From Mycobacterium numidiamassiliense (GTDB lineage: Bacteria; Actinomycetota; Actinomycetes; Mycobacteriales; Mycobacteriaceae), in assembly GCF_900157365.1 (NCBI RefSeq), contig NZ_FUEZ01000004.1, forward strand, positions 1,227,066 to 1,291,065: 64,000 nucleotides of DNA, read 5' to 3'. Of the stretch, positions 51,063-59,566 are shown piece by piece (the first letter of the stretch is position 1; every line of letters starts with the position of its first letter). The notes below the pieces were generated by a model. It was not told where the DNA came from. It did not search any database and saw only the letters and a program-made list of their open reading frames with translations. The position numbers were made by a program, and so were the translations under genes.

Positions 51063-53411
51063 GTGGACCTACAGCACAACGACACCTCATTGAGTCCTCG
51101 CGCGCTGCAGACTCGGCACGCGATCCTGGAGGCGGCCCGAAGCCTGTTCCTGAGTCGCGGCTACGCCGGTACCCGCATCAACGACATCACCGATAAGTGC
51201 GGGATTTCCCGCGCCGGCTTCTACACCTATTTCAAGGACAAGGCCGAGGTGTTCGCCGCACTGGGTCAGGACGCCTACCACGACGCCCAGAGCGTGGTCA
51301 GGGGATGGGAGACGCTCGGCGCTCATCCGACGCTGGACGAGGTGAAGTCATGGGTGGGCGCCTACTTCGCCTACATGGACGTTCACGGTGCGTTCGTCCT
51401 GTCGTCGAGCAGTTGGTCCTCCAGCAGCGATGCATTCCGGGAGGGCGCGCGTCGGATGGAGATGCACGTGGCCGCCCCGCTGGGGCTCGCGTTGCAGACG
51501 CGCCAATCTGCGCCGACTCCGTCAACGGAAACGCTGGGGCTGGCGGTGTTGGCCCTGCTGGACCGCGCGTGGTACTTCGTGCGACCGGAAGGCCTGCCGG
51601 TGGAGGACGACGACATGGTCACGACCGTCGCCTCCATGATCATGGCCGTCCTCACCGAGCCCTCACCCGCAACTCAAACAACGCAACGTGACGAGAAGAC
51701 GCCGCGTGCACACCGGATCGACACCGCCCCGGCGGCCCCGCCCATTGGCACGACCACCCCGCCGCGACGGGTATCGGTCGGCGCACGGTACACCTGCGCA
51801 CCACACTCACCGAACCGTGACCGCACTCGAACACGGACCGTGCGTCGCCGCCGCGTCGCTGGAACACGAAGACAGGGAATGACCATGGGCGACATCGTCA
51901 TCGACAACGCCGAACGCTTCCCCGACGTCGCCGCCTACCGCCTCGGATCCCGGTTCATCAGCCATCTCCAGTTGCGCGACCGCGGCGTGAAGCTGGCGTC
52001 GGCGATGGCCCAGAGCGGACTGCGCCGCCAAGACCGCATCGCCGTGCTCGGCCGAAACAGCATCGAATACGGCCAGTTGTTCGCGGCCACCCAGCTCAGC
52101 GGAATCATGATGGCAACGATCAACTTTCGGCTCTCCCCGCTCGAAGTCCTCGACGCCCTGCGCAGGGTCACGCCGTCCATCGTGTTCTGCGACGACGAAT
52201 TCGCCTCCACCGTCAGCGAGCTCGCGCCCCAGCTGAGCGGGGTCCGGCAGTTGGTCTGCCTCGGCATTTCCCCTCCGCCGGGAATGCTGCGATTCGATGC
52301 CTTCATCGCCCGGGGCGTTGACGATGAGCTGCCGTTTGCCGCCCGACCCGACGACATCGGCTGCCTGTTGTTCACCAGCGGCACCACGGGTCCCTCGAAG
52401 TGCTGCATGCTCGGACATCGCGAACTGCGGCGGATCGCCTTCGCGGCCAACGTCGAGATGCGCACCGGCTCCGACGACCGCGGACTGATCAACATGCCGA
52501 TGTTCCACTTCGGCGCCTTGGCCATCATCAGCGCCCTGCACGCCCGCGGCGGCACCGCGGTCCTGCAACGACACTTCGACACCGCAGAAGCCCTCCGGTT
52601 GGTCACGAACGAACGCGTCACCCTGCTGCATCTGGCACCGGTGATGCTCCAGGCGCTGCTGGACGAACCCGGCGCCCGCGAGGCCCTCGACGCTGTGCAC
52701 ACCGTCGTCTATTCCGCCGCGCCGATCTCGCCGCCCACCCTGCGTCAAGCGCTGGCGACCATGCCCAACGCCGGGTTCCTCAACCTCTACGGGCAAACCG
52801 AGGCCATCGTGTCCGGACTGCCACGGGAACTGCATTCGCTCGACACCCCCAAGGCGACACACCGGCTGGGATCGGTCGGATTCCCCTTTCCCGGTGTGTC
52901 GATACGCATCGTCGACGACGACGGACTCGACGTCCCCACCGGGCAGCCGGGCGAGATCCTCGTCCAGTCGGACTCACTGTTCCGCGGCTACTGGAACGAT
53001 CAGCCCGCCACGTTGGCCACGTTGGACGACGGCTGGTGTCACACCGGCGACGTCGGGCGCATCGACGAGCATGGGCTGCTGTATCTGGTCGACCGGAAGA
53101 AGGACGTCATCATCAGCGGCGGGGAAAACGTGTACTCCCCAGAGGTCGAGCACGCGCTGCGCGGCCTCCACGAGGTCGTGGACTGCGCGGTGGTCGGAAC
53201 GCCGGATCCCCGGTGGGGTGAAGCCGTCACCGCGGTCGTCGTGCTGCGCCCCGGCGCACAACTGACCCTGGATCGCGTCCAGGAGTTCCTGCGCGACACG
53301 CTCGCCCGGTACAAAGTGCCGCGCCGCCTGGCCATCGTCGACAACCTGCCCACCCTGCCCAGCGGGAAGATCGACAAGAAGCGCATTCGCGAGACTGTCG
53401 CCCACTCGTAG
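51063..53411 (+). CDS. TetR-family regulator reading in frame into acyl-CoA ligase
   Basis: GTG 51063 starts a TetR protein: LQTRHAILEAARSLFLSRGYAG, then INDITDKCGISRAGFYTYFKDKAEVFAAL, then a ligand-binding domain to about 51660 (DDDMVTTVASMIMAVL). No stop follows. The frame passes through about 70 basic, low-complexity codons (51665-51878), which overlap the 102-bp repeat, straight into the acyl-CoA ligase, giving a possible 782-residue fusion. The linker looks like a translated untranslated region rather than protein, so the TetR stop may have been lost when the repeat was copied here. Whether a fusion or two proteins is made cannot be told. The TetR domain call itself is secure. Confidence 0.75.
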   Translation: MDLQHNDTSLSPRALQTRHAILEAARSLFLSRGYAGTRINDITDKCGISRAGFYTYFKDKAEVFAALGQDAYHDAQSVVRGWETLGAHPTLDEVKSWVGAYFAYMDVHGAFVLSSSSWSSSSDAFREGARRMEMHVAAPLGLALQTRQSAPTPSTETLGLAVLALLDRAWYFVRPEGLPVEDDDMVTTVASMIMAVLTEPSPATQTTQRDEKTPRAHRIDTAPAAPPIGTTTPPRRVSVGARYTCAPHSPNRDRTRTRTVRRRRVAGTRRQGMTMGDIVIDNAERFPDVAAYRLGSRFISHLQLRDRGVKLASAMAQSGLRRQDRIAVLGRNSIEYGQLFAATQLSGIMMATINFRLSPLEVLDALRRVTPSIVFCDDEFASTVSELAPQLSGVRQLVCLGISPPPGMLRFDAFIARGVDDELPFAARPDDIGCLLFTSGTTGPSKCCMLGHRELRRIAFAANVEMRTGSDDRGLINMPMFHFGALAIISALHARGGTAVLQRHFDTAEALRLVTNERVTLLHLAPVMLQALLDEPGAREALDAVHTVVYSAAPISPPTLRQALATMPNAGFLNLYGQTEAIVSGLPRELHSLDTPKATHRLGSVGFPFPGVSIRIVDDDGLDVPTGQPGEILVQSDSLFRGYWNDQPATLATLDDGWCHTGDVGRIDEHGLLYLVDRKKDVIISGGENVYSPEVEHALRGLHEVVDCAVVGTPDPRWGEAVTAVVVLRPGAQLTLDRVQEFLRDTLARYKVPRRLAIVDNLPTLPSGKIDKKRIRETVAHS
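51776..51877. repeat. 102-bp direct repeat, copy 1
   Basis: Bases 51776-51877 are repeated at 53821-53922 with no difference noticed. Both copies end in GACAGGG directly before a gene start (ATG 51879 here), so the repeat seems to be a duplicated 5' leader with ribosome-binding sequence. Confidence 0.85.
51879..53411 (+). CDS. Acyl-CoA ligase (ANL superfamily)
   Basis: From ATG 51879 (ACAGGG just upstream) the product has 510 residues. It has the ANL motifs LLFTSGTTGPSKCCML, YSAAPISPPTLRQAL, LNLYGQTEAIVSG, GWCHTGDVGRIDEHGLLYLVDRKKDVIISGGENVYSPEVE, and the catalytic Lys in LPTLPSGKIDKKRIRE. ATG 51885 is a second start in frame. The enzyme activates a fatty, steroid or terpenoid acid to its CoA ester. 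It is preceded by the 102-bp leader repeat shared with the SDR gene downstream, pointing to common translation or regulation. Confidence 0.88.
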   Translation: MTMGDIVIDNAERFPDVAAYRLGSRFISHLQLRDRGVKLASAMAQSGLRRQDRIAVLGRNSIEYGQLFAATQLSGIMMATINFRLSPLEVLDALRRVTPSIVFCDDEFASTVSELAPQLSGVRQLVCLGISPPPGMLRFDAFIARGVDDELPFAARPDDIGCLLFTSGTTGPSKCCMLGHRELRRIAFAANVEMRTGSDDRGLINMPMFHFGALAIISALHARGGTAVLQRHFDTAEALRLVTNERVTLLHLAPVMLQALLDEPGAREALDAVHTVVYSAAPISPPTLRQALATMPNAGFLNLYGQTEAIVSGLPRELHSLDTPKATHRLGSVGFPFPGVSIRIVDDDGLDVPTGQPGEILVQSDSLFRGYWNDQPATLATLDDGWCHTGDVGRIDEHGLLYLVDRKKDVIISGGENVYSPEVEHALRGLHEVVDCAVVGTPDPRWGEAVTAVVVLRPGAQLTLDRVQEFLRDTLARYKVPRRLAIVDNLPTLPSGKIDKKRIRETVAHS

Positions 53412-53758
53412 GACCGTCCGCCGATTAGAGCGCCACGCGAGGTGTCCCGCGCGGCGATCAGTGCGTGTCTCTGCGCCGGTCTCGCGGTCCGTCGGAGGCG
53501 CCCCACCTCCTGACTGTCGGAGCCTGGCTCGTTCAAAACTGACGACGCAGTGCCAAAGCCTCGTTACGTGCGAGCGGTTTCGCGGTGTGGATGTATGTGT
53601 TTCAGCCTGCTGCCGAGCGCCGCTATTATCGCCGTGCTCAGCCGATAGCGTTGTATGGCAACAGGACTACGAACTGCTACCACGGTGTGCTCGGACAGTT
53701 CGGCCAGCTTGATCTGGTCGGAAACCCACGCGACCCCATGTTCCTGCGAGCACACACT

Positions 53759-53778
53759 ACTGACACCTCACTGTCATA
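53759..53778. promoter_or_regulatory. Operator-like site ACTGACACCTCACTGTCATA
   Basis: The right half ACTGTCATA is identical to the right half of the site upstream of the TetR gene at 58657; the left half keeps TGACA. It lies 150 bp before the SDR start, upstream of the leader repeat. Confidence 0.5.
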
Positions 53779-53820
53779 TAGAATCCCGCTTGCGCCGTCT
53801 ACCTCGGGGCGCGTGGGAAA

Positions 53821-53922
53821 GGTCGGCGCACGGTACACCTGCGCACCACACTCACCGAACCGTGACCGCACTCGAACACGGACCGTGCGTCGCCGCCGCG
53901 TCGCTGGAACACGAAGACAGGG
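53821..53922. repeat. 102-bp direct repeat, copy 2
   Basis: This is the second copy of the leader repeat, ending six bases before ATG 53929. Here it follows an operator-like site, so this may be the original location. Confidence 0.85.
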
Positions 53923-53928
53923 GCACAG

Positions 53929-54750
53929 ATGGGACTGCTCGACACCAAGATCGCACTGATCACCGGCGCCGCACGAGGACAAGGCCGCAGTCATGCGGTA
54001 TCGATGGCCGAGCAGGGCGCCGACATCATCGCGGTCGACCGCGCCGAAGACATGGATTCCATCCCCTATCCATTGGCCAGCCGCGACGATCTCGAGCACA
54101 CCGCGCAACTCGTCCGCGATCTGGGCCGGCGCATCCACACATCGGTGGTCGACGTACGCCAGCTGGCCGACCTGCGAGCGGCTGTTGACTCCGGAGCCGG
54201 CGAACTCGGCGACATCGACATCGTGGTCGCCAATGCCGGCGTGGTGGCCACGGGCAAGACCGATCCCGCCGACCAGGGGCTCTACCGCGACATCGTGGAG
54301 ACGAACCTGTTCGGAGTCTGGAACACCCTCGTGGCCTCGGTGCCCTCGATGATTCGGAAGGGACGCGGCGGCTCAATCATCCTAACCAGTTCGACGCAGG
54401 GACTGGTGGGCCGAGGTGGCGACGGCAGCGCGGCAGCCTTCGCCTACGCCGCGTCCAAACATGGAGTTGTCGGCCTGATGCGGGTGGCGGCCACGTCCTA
54501 CGCTGAGCACAGCATTCGGGTCAACACCGTGCACCCGACCGGGGTCTTCACCCCCATGGTGGTCAACGAGCACATGGCGCAGGTGTTTACCGAGCATCCG
54601 TCGGCATCGAAGCTGGCCACCAACCTGCTACCGGTCCCGTTCGTCGAGGCCCAGGACGTCACCAATGCCGTGGTGTGGCTGGCCAGCGACCACGCCCGCT
54701 ACATCACCGGGGTATGCCTGCCCGTCGACGCCGGATACACCGCCATGTAG
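53929..54750 (+). CDS. Mycofactocin-type short-chain dehydrogenase
   Basis: The 273-residue SDR has TGAARGQG at 12-19 followed by RSHA, the signature of the mycofactocin-coupled SDR family. These enzymes hold NAD tightly and reoxidise it through the peptide-derived cofactor. It has Asp37 for NAD, an insert after it (residues 38-55), NAG at 102-104, Ser154, Tyr173 and Lys177, and NTVHPTGVFTPMVVNE. The family contains carveol dehydrogenase, so secondary alcohols of cyclic terpenoids or steroids are plausible substrates. It is preceded by operator and leader repeat. Confidence 0.9.
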   Translation: MGLLDTKIALITGAARGQGRSHAVSMAEQGADIIAVDRAEDMDSIPYPLASRDDLEHTAQLVRDLGRRIHTSVVDVRQLADLRAAVDSGAGELGDIDIVVANAGVVATGKTDPADQGLYRDIVETNLFGVWNTLVASVPSMIRKGRGGSIILTSSTQGLVGRGGDGSAAAFAYAASKHGVVGLMRVAATSYAEHSIRVNTVHPTGVFTPMVVNEHMAQVFTEHPSASKLATNLLPVPFVEAQDVTNAVVWLASDHARYITGVCLPVDAGYTAM

Positions 54751-55041
54751 CAGCGACGTGCACCCAGTGCGAGTACCCGATCTGCGGGATGGGTCGTCGG
54801 CGCCTGTATCTTCACGGCTCGGTGTGTTGATTCTTCGGGCGGTTGTACGGCGGGCGCCACGATAGGTGTTCGGCCGATGTAGAACTGCGGCGAGAACGTC
54901 GCGGTTACAGCTGCTCAACTAGGCTTGCCGGTCACGTCGTTGGGGCAACGTTTGATCCGGTGTCGCTGGGTCGGTACCACACGTTTCGTTGTGTTCGATG
55001 GGGGCGACGGCTGGGGCGAGTGCCCCGCTGCAGCGCAGGGG

Positions 55042-56661
55042 TCACCCGCTGTCGGCGGTGGACACGCGCGCCTGTAGTTCGGCGCGCAGAATCTTGCCGG
55101 TGCTACTGCGCGGCAGCTCCGCCAGGACGGTGATCTCACGCGGCACCTTATAATTCGCCAGCGCGTCACGGACGTGCTGCTTGAGCACATCCGAGCTGGC
55201 CGTAGCGGATTCGGCCAACACCACGAATGCGACCAAATGCTGCCCGTAACGCTCGTCATCAACACCGATGACCGAGACCTCGTCAACGGCGGGGTGCGTC
55301 GCCAGCACTCGCTCCACCTCGATCGGATAGACGTTCTCTCCTCCGGAGACGATCATCTCGTCGTCGCGCCCCACGACGAACAACAGGCCTGCCTCGTCGA
55401 GGTAGCCGACGTCCCCGGAGGACATGAATCCTTGATGGAAGTCCTTGGTCGCCCCCGAGGTGTAGCCGTCGAACTGTGTGGAGTTGCGGACGTAGATGCC
55501 GCCCACCTCACCGGGCGCCAGTTCGGTGAAATCGGAGTCCAGGATCCGGATTTCGGTGCCCTCGGCAGGTCTACCGGCGGTGTCAGGTGCTGCGCGCAGA
55601 TCCGCCGGGGTGGCGGTGGCGATCATGCCGGCTTCGGTGGCGTTGTAGTTGTTGTAGATGACATCGCCGAACTGGTCCATGAAGGCGATCACCACATCCG
55701 GCCGCATCCGCGAACCGGACGTGGCGGCGAACCGCAGGGACCGGCCACTGTAGCGGGTGCGGACATCGTCTGGCAGCTCCATGATCCGGTCGAACATCAT
55801 CGGAACCACGGCCAGCCCGGTGGCGCGGTACCGGTCGATGAGGTCCAGCGTGACTTCTGGATCGAACTTGCGTCGCGTGACCACGGTGCACGCCATCATC
55901 GCCGAGAGCACCAACTGCCCGAAACCCCACGCGTGGAACATCGGCGCCGCCACGACGTTCGTCTCCTCAGCCCGCCACGGCGTCCGGTTCAGGATCGCCT
56001 CGACGTCGCGGAGGCCGCCACCGGAATGTCTTGCGCCCTTGGGGGTTCCCGTCGTCCCGGAGGTCAGCAGAATCAGCTTGCCGGTGCGCATCGGTGGCCA
56101 GGGCCGCTGCCCGCGATGGGCGGCAATCATCTTCTCGACCGTCACCTGGTGGCTGTCGGGATCATCAGTCCAGGCGATGATGCGTCGGGCATCGGGCCGC
56201 TCAGCCAACGCCCGGTCCACCGTCGGGGTGAACTCCTCGTCGTAGACCACGGTGTCGACGCGTTCGCGGTTGACCACCTCGGCCAGGGCCGGCCCGGCGA
56301 ACGACGTGTTGCACAGCAGCACGTTCGCGCCGACCCGGTTGGCGGCGACCAAAGCCTCGACAAAGCCACGATGATTGCGGGCCATGATGCCGATCGTCTT
56401 GGGTGGACCGCCGCCTTGTGCCTGCACGGCGGCGGCGAACGCGTCGCAGCGCTGGTCGAGTTGTCTCCAGGTCAATGCGCCCAGTTCGTCGATCAGACCC
56501 GGCCGCTGCGGGCATCGCACCGCGGCGATCGCGAAGCCAGTCGTCGCCGACATTCCCTCTCGCCGGATCACGGAGAGGATCCGGACGTACTTGTCCGGGC
56601 GCAGCACCGTCAGCAGCCTTGCGCGGACAAAGGTGGTGATCAGACCATACATGTCAGTCAC
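55042..56661 (-). CDS. Acyl-CoA ligase (FadD2-like, ANL superfamily)
   Basis: The 539-residue protein has an N-terminal extension of FadD2 type (RARLLTVLRPDKYVRILSVIRREG). Other motifs are ILLTSGTTGTPKGARH, PMFHAWGFGQLVLSAMM, NNYNATEAGMIATATP, GFMSSGDVGYLDEAGLLFVVGRDDEMIVSGGENVYPIEVE and the catalytic Lys in LPRSSTGKILRAEL. GTG 56661 is the apparent start. The mycofactocin-type SDR gene ends 51 bp upstream, so the two probably form one operon. Confidence 0.9.
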   Translation of the reverse strand: MTDMYGLITTFVRARLLTVLRPDKYVRILSVIRREGMSATTGFAIAAVRCPQRPGLIDELGALTWRQLDQRCDAFAAAVQAQGGGPPKTIGIMARNHRGFVEALVAANRVGANVLLCNTSFAGPALAEVVNRERVDTVVYDEEFTPTVDRALAERPDARRIIAWTDDPDSHQVTVEKMIAAHRGQRPWPPMRTGKLILLTSGTTGTPKGARHSGGGLRDVEAILNRTPWRAEETNVVAAPMFHAWGFGQLVLSAMMACTVVTRRKFDPEVTLDLIDRYRATGLAVVPMMFDRIMELPDDVRTRYSGRSLRFAATSGSRMRPDVVIAFMDQFGDVIYNNYNATEAGMIATATPADLRAAPDTAGRPAEGTEIRILDSDFTELAPGEVGGIYVRNSTQFDGYTSGATKDFHQGFMSSGDVGYLDEAGLLFVVGRDDEMIVSGGENVYPIEVERVLATHPAVDEVSVIGVDDERYGQHLVAFVVLAESATASSDVLKQHVRDALANYKVPREITVLAELPRSSTGKILRAELQARVSTADSG

Positions 56662-56711
56662 GAGGCGGCGCCGATAACAGTCGCACCGTGTCAGTGAAGC
56701 AGCCGCAGCAC

Positions 56712-57527
56712 TCAGCGCACAGCAAAGCCGGCATCGAGGGGCCAGGCCGTTCCGGTGATGAACTTGGCTTCATCCGAGACGAGGAAGGCCACCGCATTCG
56801 CCACGTCTTCCGGCATGAGCACTGGGATCGGCAACACGTTCTGCATCGCCTCCATCGCGACGTCCCCGGACTCGAGTAGTTTGCCCATCGCCTCGTTCAT
56901 GACCATGCCGGTGGCCACCCCGGTGGGGTGGATGGTGTTCACGCGGATGGAATGTTTCCCCAGGTCGTTGGCCCATACCTGCATCAGTCCGACGAGGCCG
57001 CGCTTGGCAGCCGAGTAGGCCTGGCCGCCGGTCCGGTCGGTGCCGGTGGCTTTGAGGCCGGCACTGGAGCTGGTGATGACGATCGACCCGCCGCGCCCGC
57101 CCTCGATCACGGTCGGGATCGCGGCATGCACGGTGTTCCACACCCCGATCAGGTTGACGTCGACGATGTCACGGAACACCTGGCGGTCGTCGCCGCCACC
57201 GCCGAGCCGGATGATGCCGGCGTTGGCGATCACGATGTCCAGCCGCCCGAATTCAGCGAGGCCATCGGCCAGGACCGCATCCACGGCGTCGCCGTCGCGG
57301 ACATCGGCCTGACGCGCCACGATGCGCCGGCCCGAACCCTCGACCAGCTTGACCGTCTCGTCCAAATCGGACCGAGTGGCGTTGGGATAGTCCATCGACG
57401 CGATATCAGCACAGATGTCCAACGCGATGATGTCGGCGCCGTCGGCGGCCAACCGCACCGCGTGGGCACGTCCTTGCCCCCGCGCGGCGCCGGTGATGAA
57501 GGCGACTCGACCGTCTAATGCACCCAT
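56712..57527 (-). CDS. Mycofactocin-type short-chain dehydrogenase
   Basis: The 271-residue SDR has TGAARGQG at 12-19 followed by RAHA. It has Asp37 for NAD with the family insert after it (DICADIASMDYPNATRSDL), NAG at 102-104, Ser near 153, Tyr171 and Lys175 (YSAAKRGLVG), and NTIHPTGVATGMVMNE. It is a clear relative of the SDR at 53929. It is expected to oxidise an alcohol with tightly bound NAD, depending on mycofactocin made elsewhere. Two operator-like sites lie within about 430 bp upstream. Confidence 0.9.
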   Translation of the reverse strand: MGALDGRVAFITGAARGQGRAHAVRLAADGADIIALDICADIASMDYPNATRSDLDETVKLVEGSGRRIVARQADVRDGDAVDAVLADGLAEFGRLDIVIANAGIIRLGGGGDDRQVFRDIVDVNLIGVWNTVHAAIPTVIEGGRGGSIVITSSSAGLKATGTDRTGGQAYSAAKRGLVGLMQVWANDLGKHSIRVNTIHPTGVATGMVMNEAMGKLLESGDVAMEAMQNVLPIPVLMPEDVANAVAFLVSDEAKFITGTAWPLDAGFAVR

Positions 57528-57681
57528 ATCTCAACTCTCTTTGCCGTTGTGCCGCGTGATCTGGCCCCGCCGGGCATGACGTCCGCACGAAAGCTTTACC
57601 CGGGGCGGGCATCAGTGCGCTGCCAGACACCTTGACGAACTCGTGGACATCTGCTGCAGCCCGCACTGCCGGATCAGACAG

Positions 57682-57701
57682 TATGACAGTCGTATGCCAT
57701 A
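57682..57701. promoter_or_regulatory. Operator-like site TATGACAGTCGTATGCCATA
   Basis: This 20-bp element has outer arms TATG/CATA and inner CA/TG matching the sites at 58657 and 59034. It lies 155 bp upstream of the - strand SDR start, in a 445-bp interval that has no gene. Confidence 0.6.
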
Positions 57702-57932
57702 GGTCAAGACAGTTGCTTTTGGGAGGCACCGGCCAAATCACGCGGGCGCCCCGGCGAGCTTGGCAATGCCGAGCACGATCCCTCGACGACCCCACTGGGA
57801 TCTTCGACCCAAGGTAGTTTACCTAGTTCAGGATACGGTTCAGTAGGTCACCCCGTGACCGCGTGCACGGGTGAGCATCGTGCACCCACGGCGTGCATCA
57901 ATCCGGATCCTTGCGCGGCCCAGTGCTACAAA

Positions 57933-57952
57933 TATGGCAGTTACCTGTCAGC
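57933..57952. promoter_or_regulatory. Operator-like site TATGGCAGTTACCTGTCAGC
   Basis: TATGGCAG and CTGTCA match the consensus, with the last two bases diverged. It lies 21 bp beyond the end of the TetR gene and could act on the leftward SDR-ligase operon together with the site at 57682. Confidence 0.55.
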
Positions 57953-57972
57953 TGTTGCGACGTTATGACGGA

Positions 57973-58563
57973 CTACCGAAGGGCCGCCGACAGTGCCGCG
58001 AACTCATGCCGGACGAGGTCGTCGACCGTGTGGTCGGGGACTGATAGCCAGCGCTTGATCGCACGGTCGAGCAGCAGCAACCCGACCCTGGCGAGTACCT
58101 CCGCCGCGGCATCGGGGGTAGGCAGGCCGCGGCGCTCTGCGACCGCCATCGCCACGATCTGGGCTTTGGCATCCTGGTCATGGCGTTCCTGACCGCGCAG
58201 GACCAGAGAGTTGGCGACCGCTTTTTGGTAGAGCGAGACGCGGCGGCGGATCCGTCCTAGGCCAAGTGCCAGCGACGCAAACGCCTCGGTCATGGCATCG
58301 ATGTCGGAGACCGACTTCGGCTGGGCGAGGTAAACCGCCCGGAACCCTTGGATGAAGTCGTACGCTCCGAAGAACAGAATGGACTGCTTGGTGGGGAAGT
58401 AGCGGAAGAACGTCCGAGTGGACACGCCGGCCGCCTTCGCGATCTCGTCGGTGGTTGTTGCGTCGTATCCGTGCGCGCTGAAGAGGTCGAGCGCGACGTC
58501 GACCAGCGTGGTATGCACCCGATGGGCGTGATCGCCGCGGGGCGAGCGTTCGCCGCGCACCAT
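57973..58563 (-). CDS. TetR-family regulator, candidate controller of the catabolic cluster
   Basis: The 196-residue protein has the helix-turn-helix ATTTDEIAKAAGVSTRTFFRYFPTKQSIL near residues 35-63 and a helical ligand-binding domain (SIDAMTEAFASLALGLGRIRRRVSLYQ, then DAAAEVLARVGLLLLDRAIKRWL). Its best promoter-proximal site is the near-perfect palindrome at 58657, 94 bp upstream, which suggests autorepression. Four more copies of the motif lie at promoters of the neighbouring SDR, ligase and dehydrogenase genes. ATG 58563 gives a normal TetR length. The ligand could be a CoA thioester of the pathway substrate. Confidence 0.88.
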   Translation of the reverse strand: MVRGERSPRGDHAHRVHTTLVDVALDLFSAHGYDATTTDEIAKAAGVSTRTFFRYFPTKQSILFFGAYDFIQGFRAVYLAQPKSVSDIDAMTEAFASLALGLGRIRRRVSLYQKAVANSLVLRGQERHDQDAKAQIVAMAVAERRGLPTPDAAAEVLARVGLLLLDRAIKRWLSVPDHTVDDLVRHEFAALSAALR

Positions 58564-58656
58564 TCCTGCACCTTTCCCCGAGCCTCGTGCCGGTACGGGT
58601 GACAGCAGCCCCGACGGTTCCCCCGACCACCGTCACGCCCTGTGCCACTCAAGCAG

Positions 58657-58676
58657 TATGGCAGTAGACTGTCATA
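58657..58676. promoter_or_regulatory. Operator-like palindrome TATGGCAGTAGACTGTCATA
   Basis: The arms TATGGCAGT and ACTGTCATA are complementary except for one G-T position, making this the most symmetric copy of the motif. It lies between the TetR gene and the rightward catabolic operon. Confidence 0.65.
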
Positions 58677-59103
58677 CCCCTCAACCTTGAGCGGTGATAC
58701 ACGCATCACACCGGCCTAGAACCCGTGCCGGCGGCGGCACCGAGGGTCATCGCGCAGTGCGGCGGGTGCCGGACAAGGACATCGCGGACGTGCTGTGGCG
58801 GAAGGAGGCGCCATGAGCAGCCCCGCCTAAACGGTCCAGATATCCGAATAAGACTTGTATACAGAGATATTCAGCGCGTCAATGCAATCAACCCTGGGTG
58901 GCGCGCGGATAGGCGCGCCACCCGTGTCCGGGCATCCAGGCGCGTATCGCATGCCCGCGCGAATCGCGATCCGCGCGACGAACGTGGCGCGAGCCGGTAT
59001 CGATCGGGCACCAGCCAACCACTGAGCATTGACTATGACAGTTGCCTGCCATATTCTCGCTTGCGCACCAGTCGTCGAAATCCTTGGCCCGAAAGGCGTG
59101 TCC
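58677..59103. other. Upstream region of the rightward catabolic operon
   Basis: No full gene lies here. A + strand frame ending at a TGA near 58815 (VRRVPDKDIADVLWRKEAP) looks coding-like and may be the tail of a lost gene. Closer to the operon are an AT-rich stretch (58841-58875) and the operator-like site at 59034. Confidence 0.4.
59034..59053. promoter_or_regulatory. Operator-like palindrome TATGACAGTTGCCTGCCATA
   Basis: TATGACAG and CTGCCATA form near-perfect arms around four central bases. It lies 50-70 bp before the first gene of the rightward operon, where it would overlap or adjoin the promoter. Confidence 0.65.
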
Positions 59104-59466
59104 GTGGCGGAGAGCCTGTTCCTTGTCTTGAGCAACCCCATCGAGGGTCAAGACGCCGCATTCAATGCGTGGTACGACTCCACGCACGTACCCGAGGTTC
59201 TCGACGTTCCCGGTGTCGTCGCCGCACAGCGTTATGACCTGTCCGAGATCAAGGTGCCCGACGACGAGGACCTCCCCGCACAGCTGCCGCCCCCGACGCA
59301 CCGCTACTTGGTGGTCTACGAACTCGACCGCGAGCCCGACGCGGTGATGGCGGAGTTCCTCAAGCGGGTCATGGCGGGCACGTTGACGCTGGGTGAGACC
59401 TTGGACCTGAGCACCGTGTCGCTGACCGGGTGGACCCCGCGCGGCGAACGCCGGGTAGCGACATGA
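59104..59466 (+). CDS. Small dimeric alpha/beta-barrel protein (DUF4286/EthD-like)
   Basis: From GTG 59104 the product has 120 residues: LFLVLSNPIEGQDAAFNAWYDSTHVPEVLDVPG, VVAAQRYDLSEI, then HRYLVVYELDREPDAVMAEFLKR. The xxFNxWYDxxHVPExLxVPG segment with its His is the hallmark of ferredoxin-like dimeric barrels found in many catabolic operons; the function is usually unknown. GAAAGG lies before the start; GTG 59098 and upstream TTG 59029 are alternatives, but the latter would overlap the operator-like site. Confidence 0.8.
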   Translation: MAESLFLVLSNPIEGQDAAFNAWYDSTHVPEVLDVPGVVAAQRYDLSEIKVPDDEDLPAQLPPPTHRYLVVYELDREPDAVMAEFLKRVMAGTLTLGETLDLSTVSLTGWTPRGERRVAT

Positions 59467-59566
59467 AAGGCGCGGCCGCGTTCAGCGCAACGGGCGTGAG
59501 GGCGACATCCGCTCGGACCCGCGCCGACGACGTCCCCCTGTTCGTCCTAACGAGTGAGGTTGCACC

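Larger units (their letters stand above)
53412..53928. promoter_or_regulatory. Promoter region of the SDR gene
   Basis: This is 517 bases without a gene. It holds the 20-bp operator-like site at 53759-53778 and the second copy of the 102-bp leader repeat, and should contain the promoter for the SDR gene at 53929. Confidence 0.5.
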
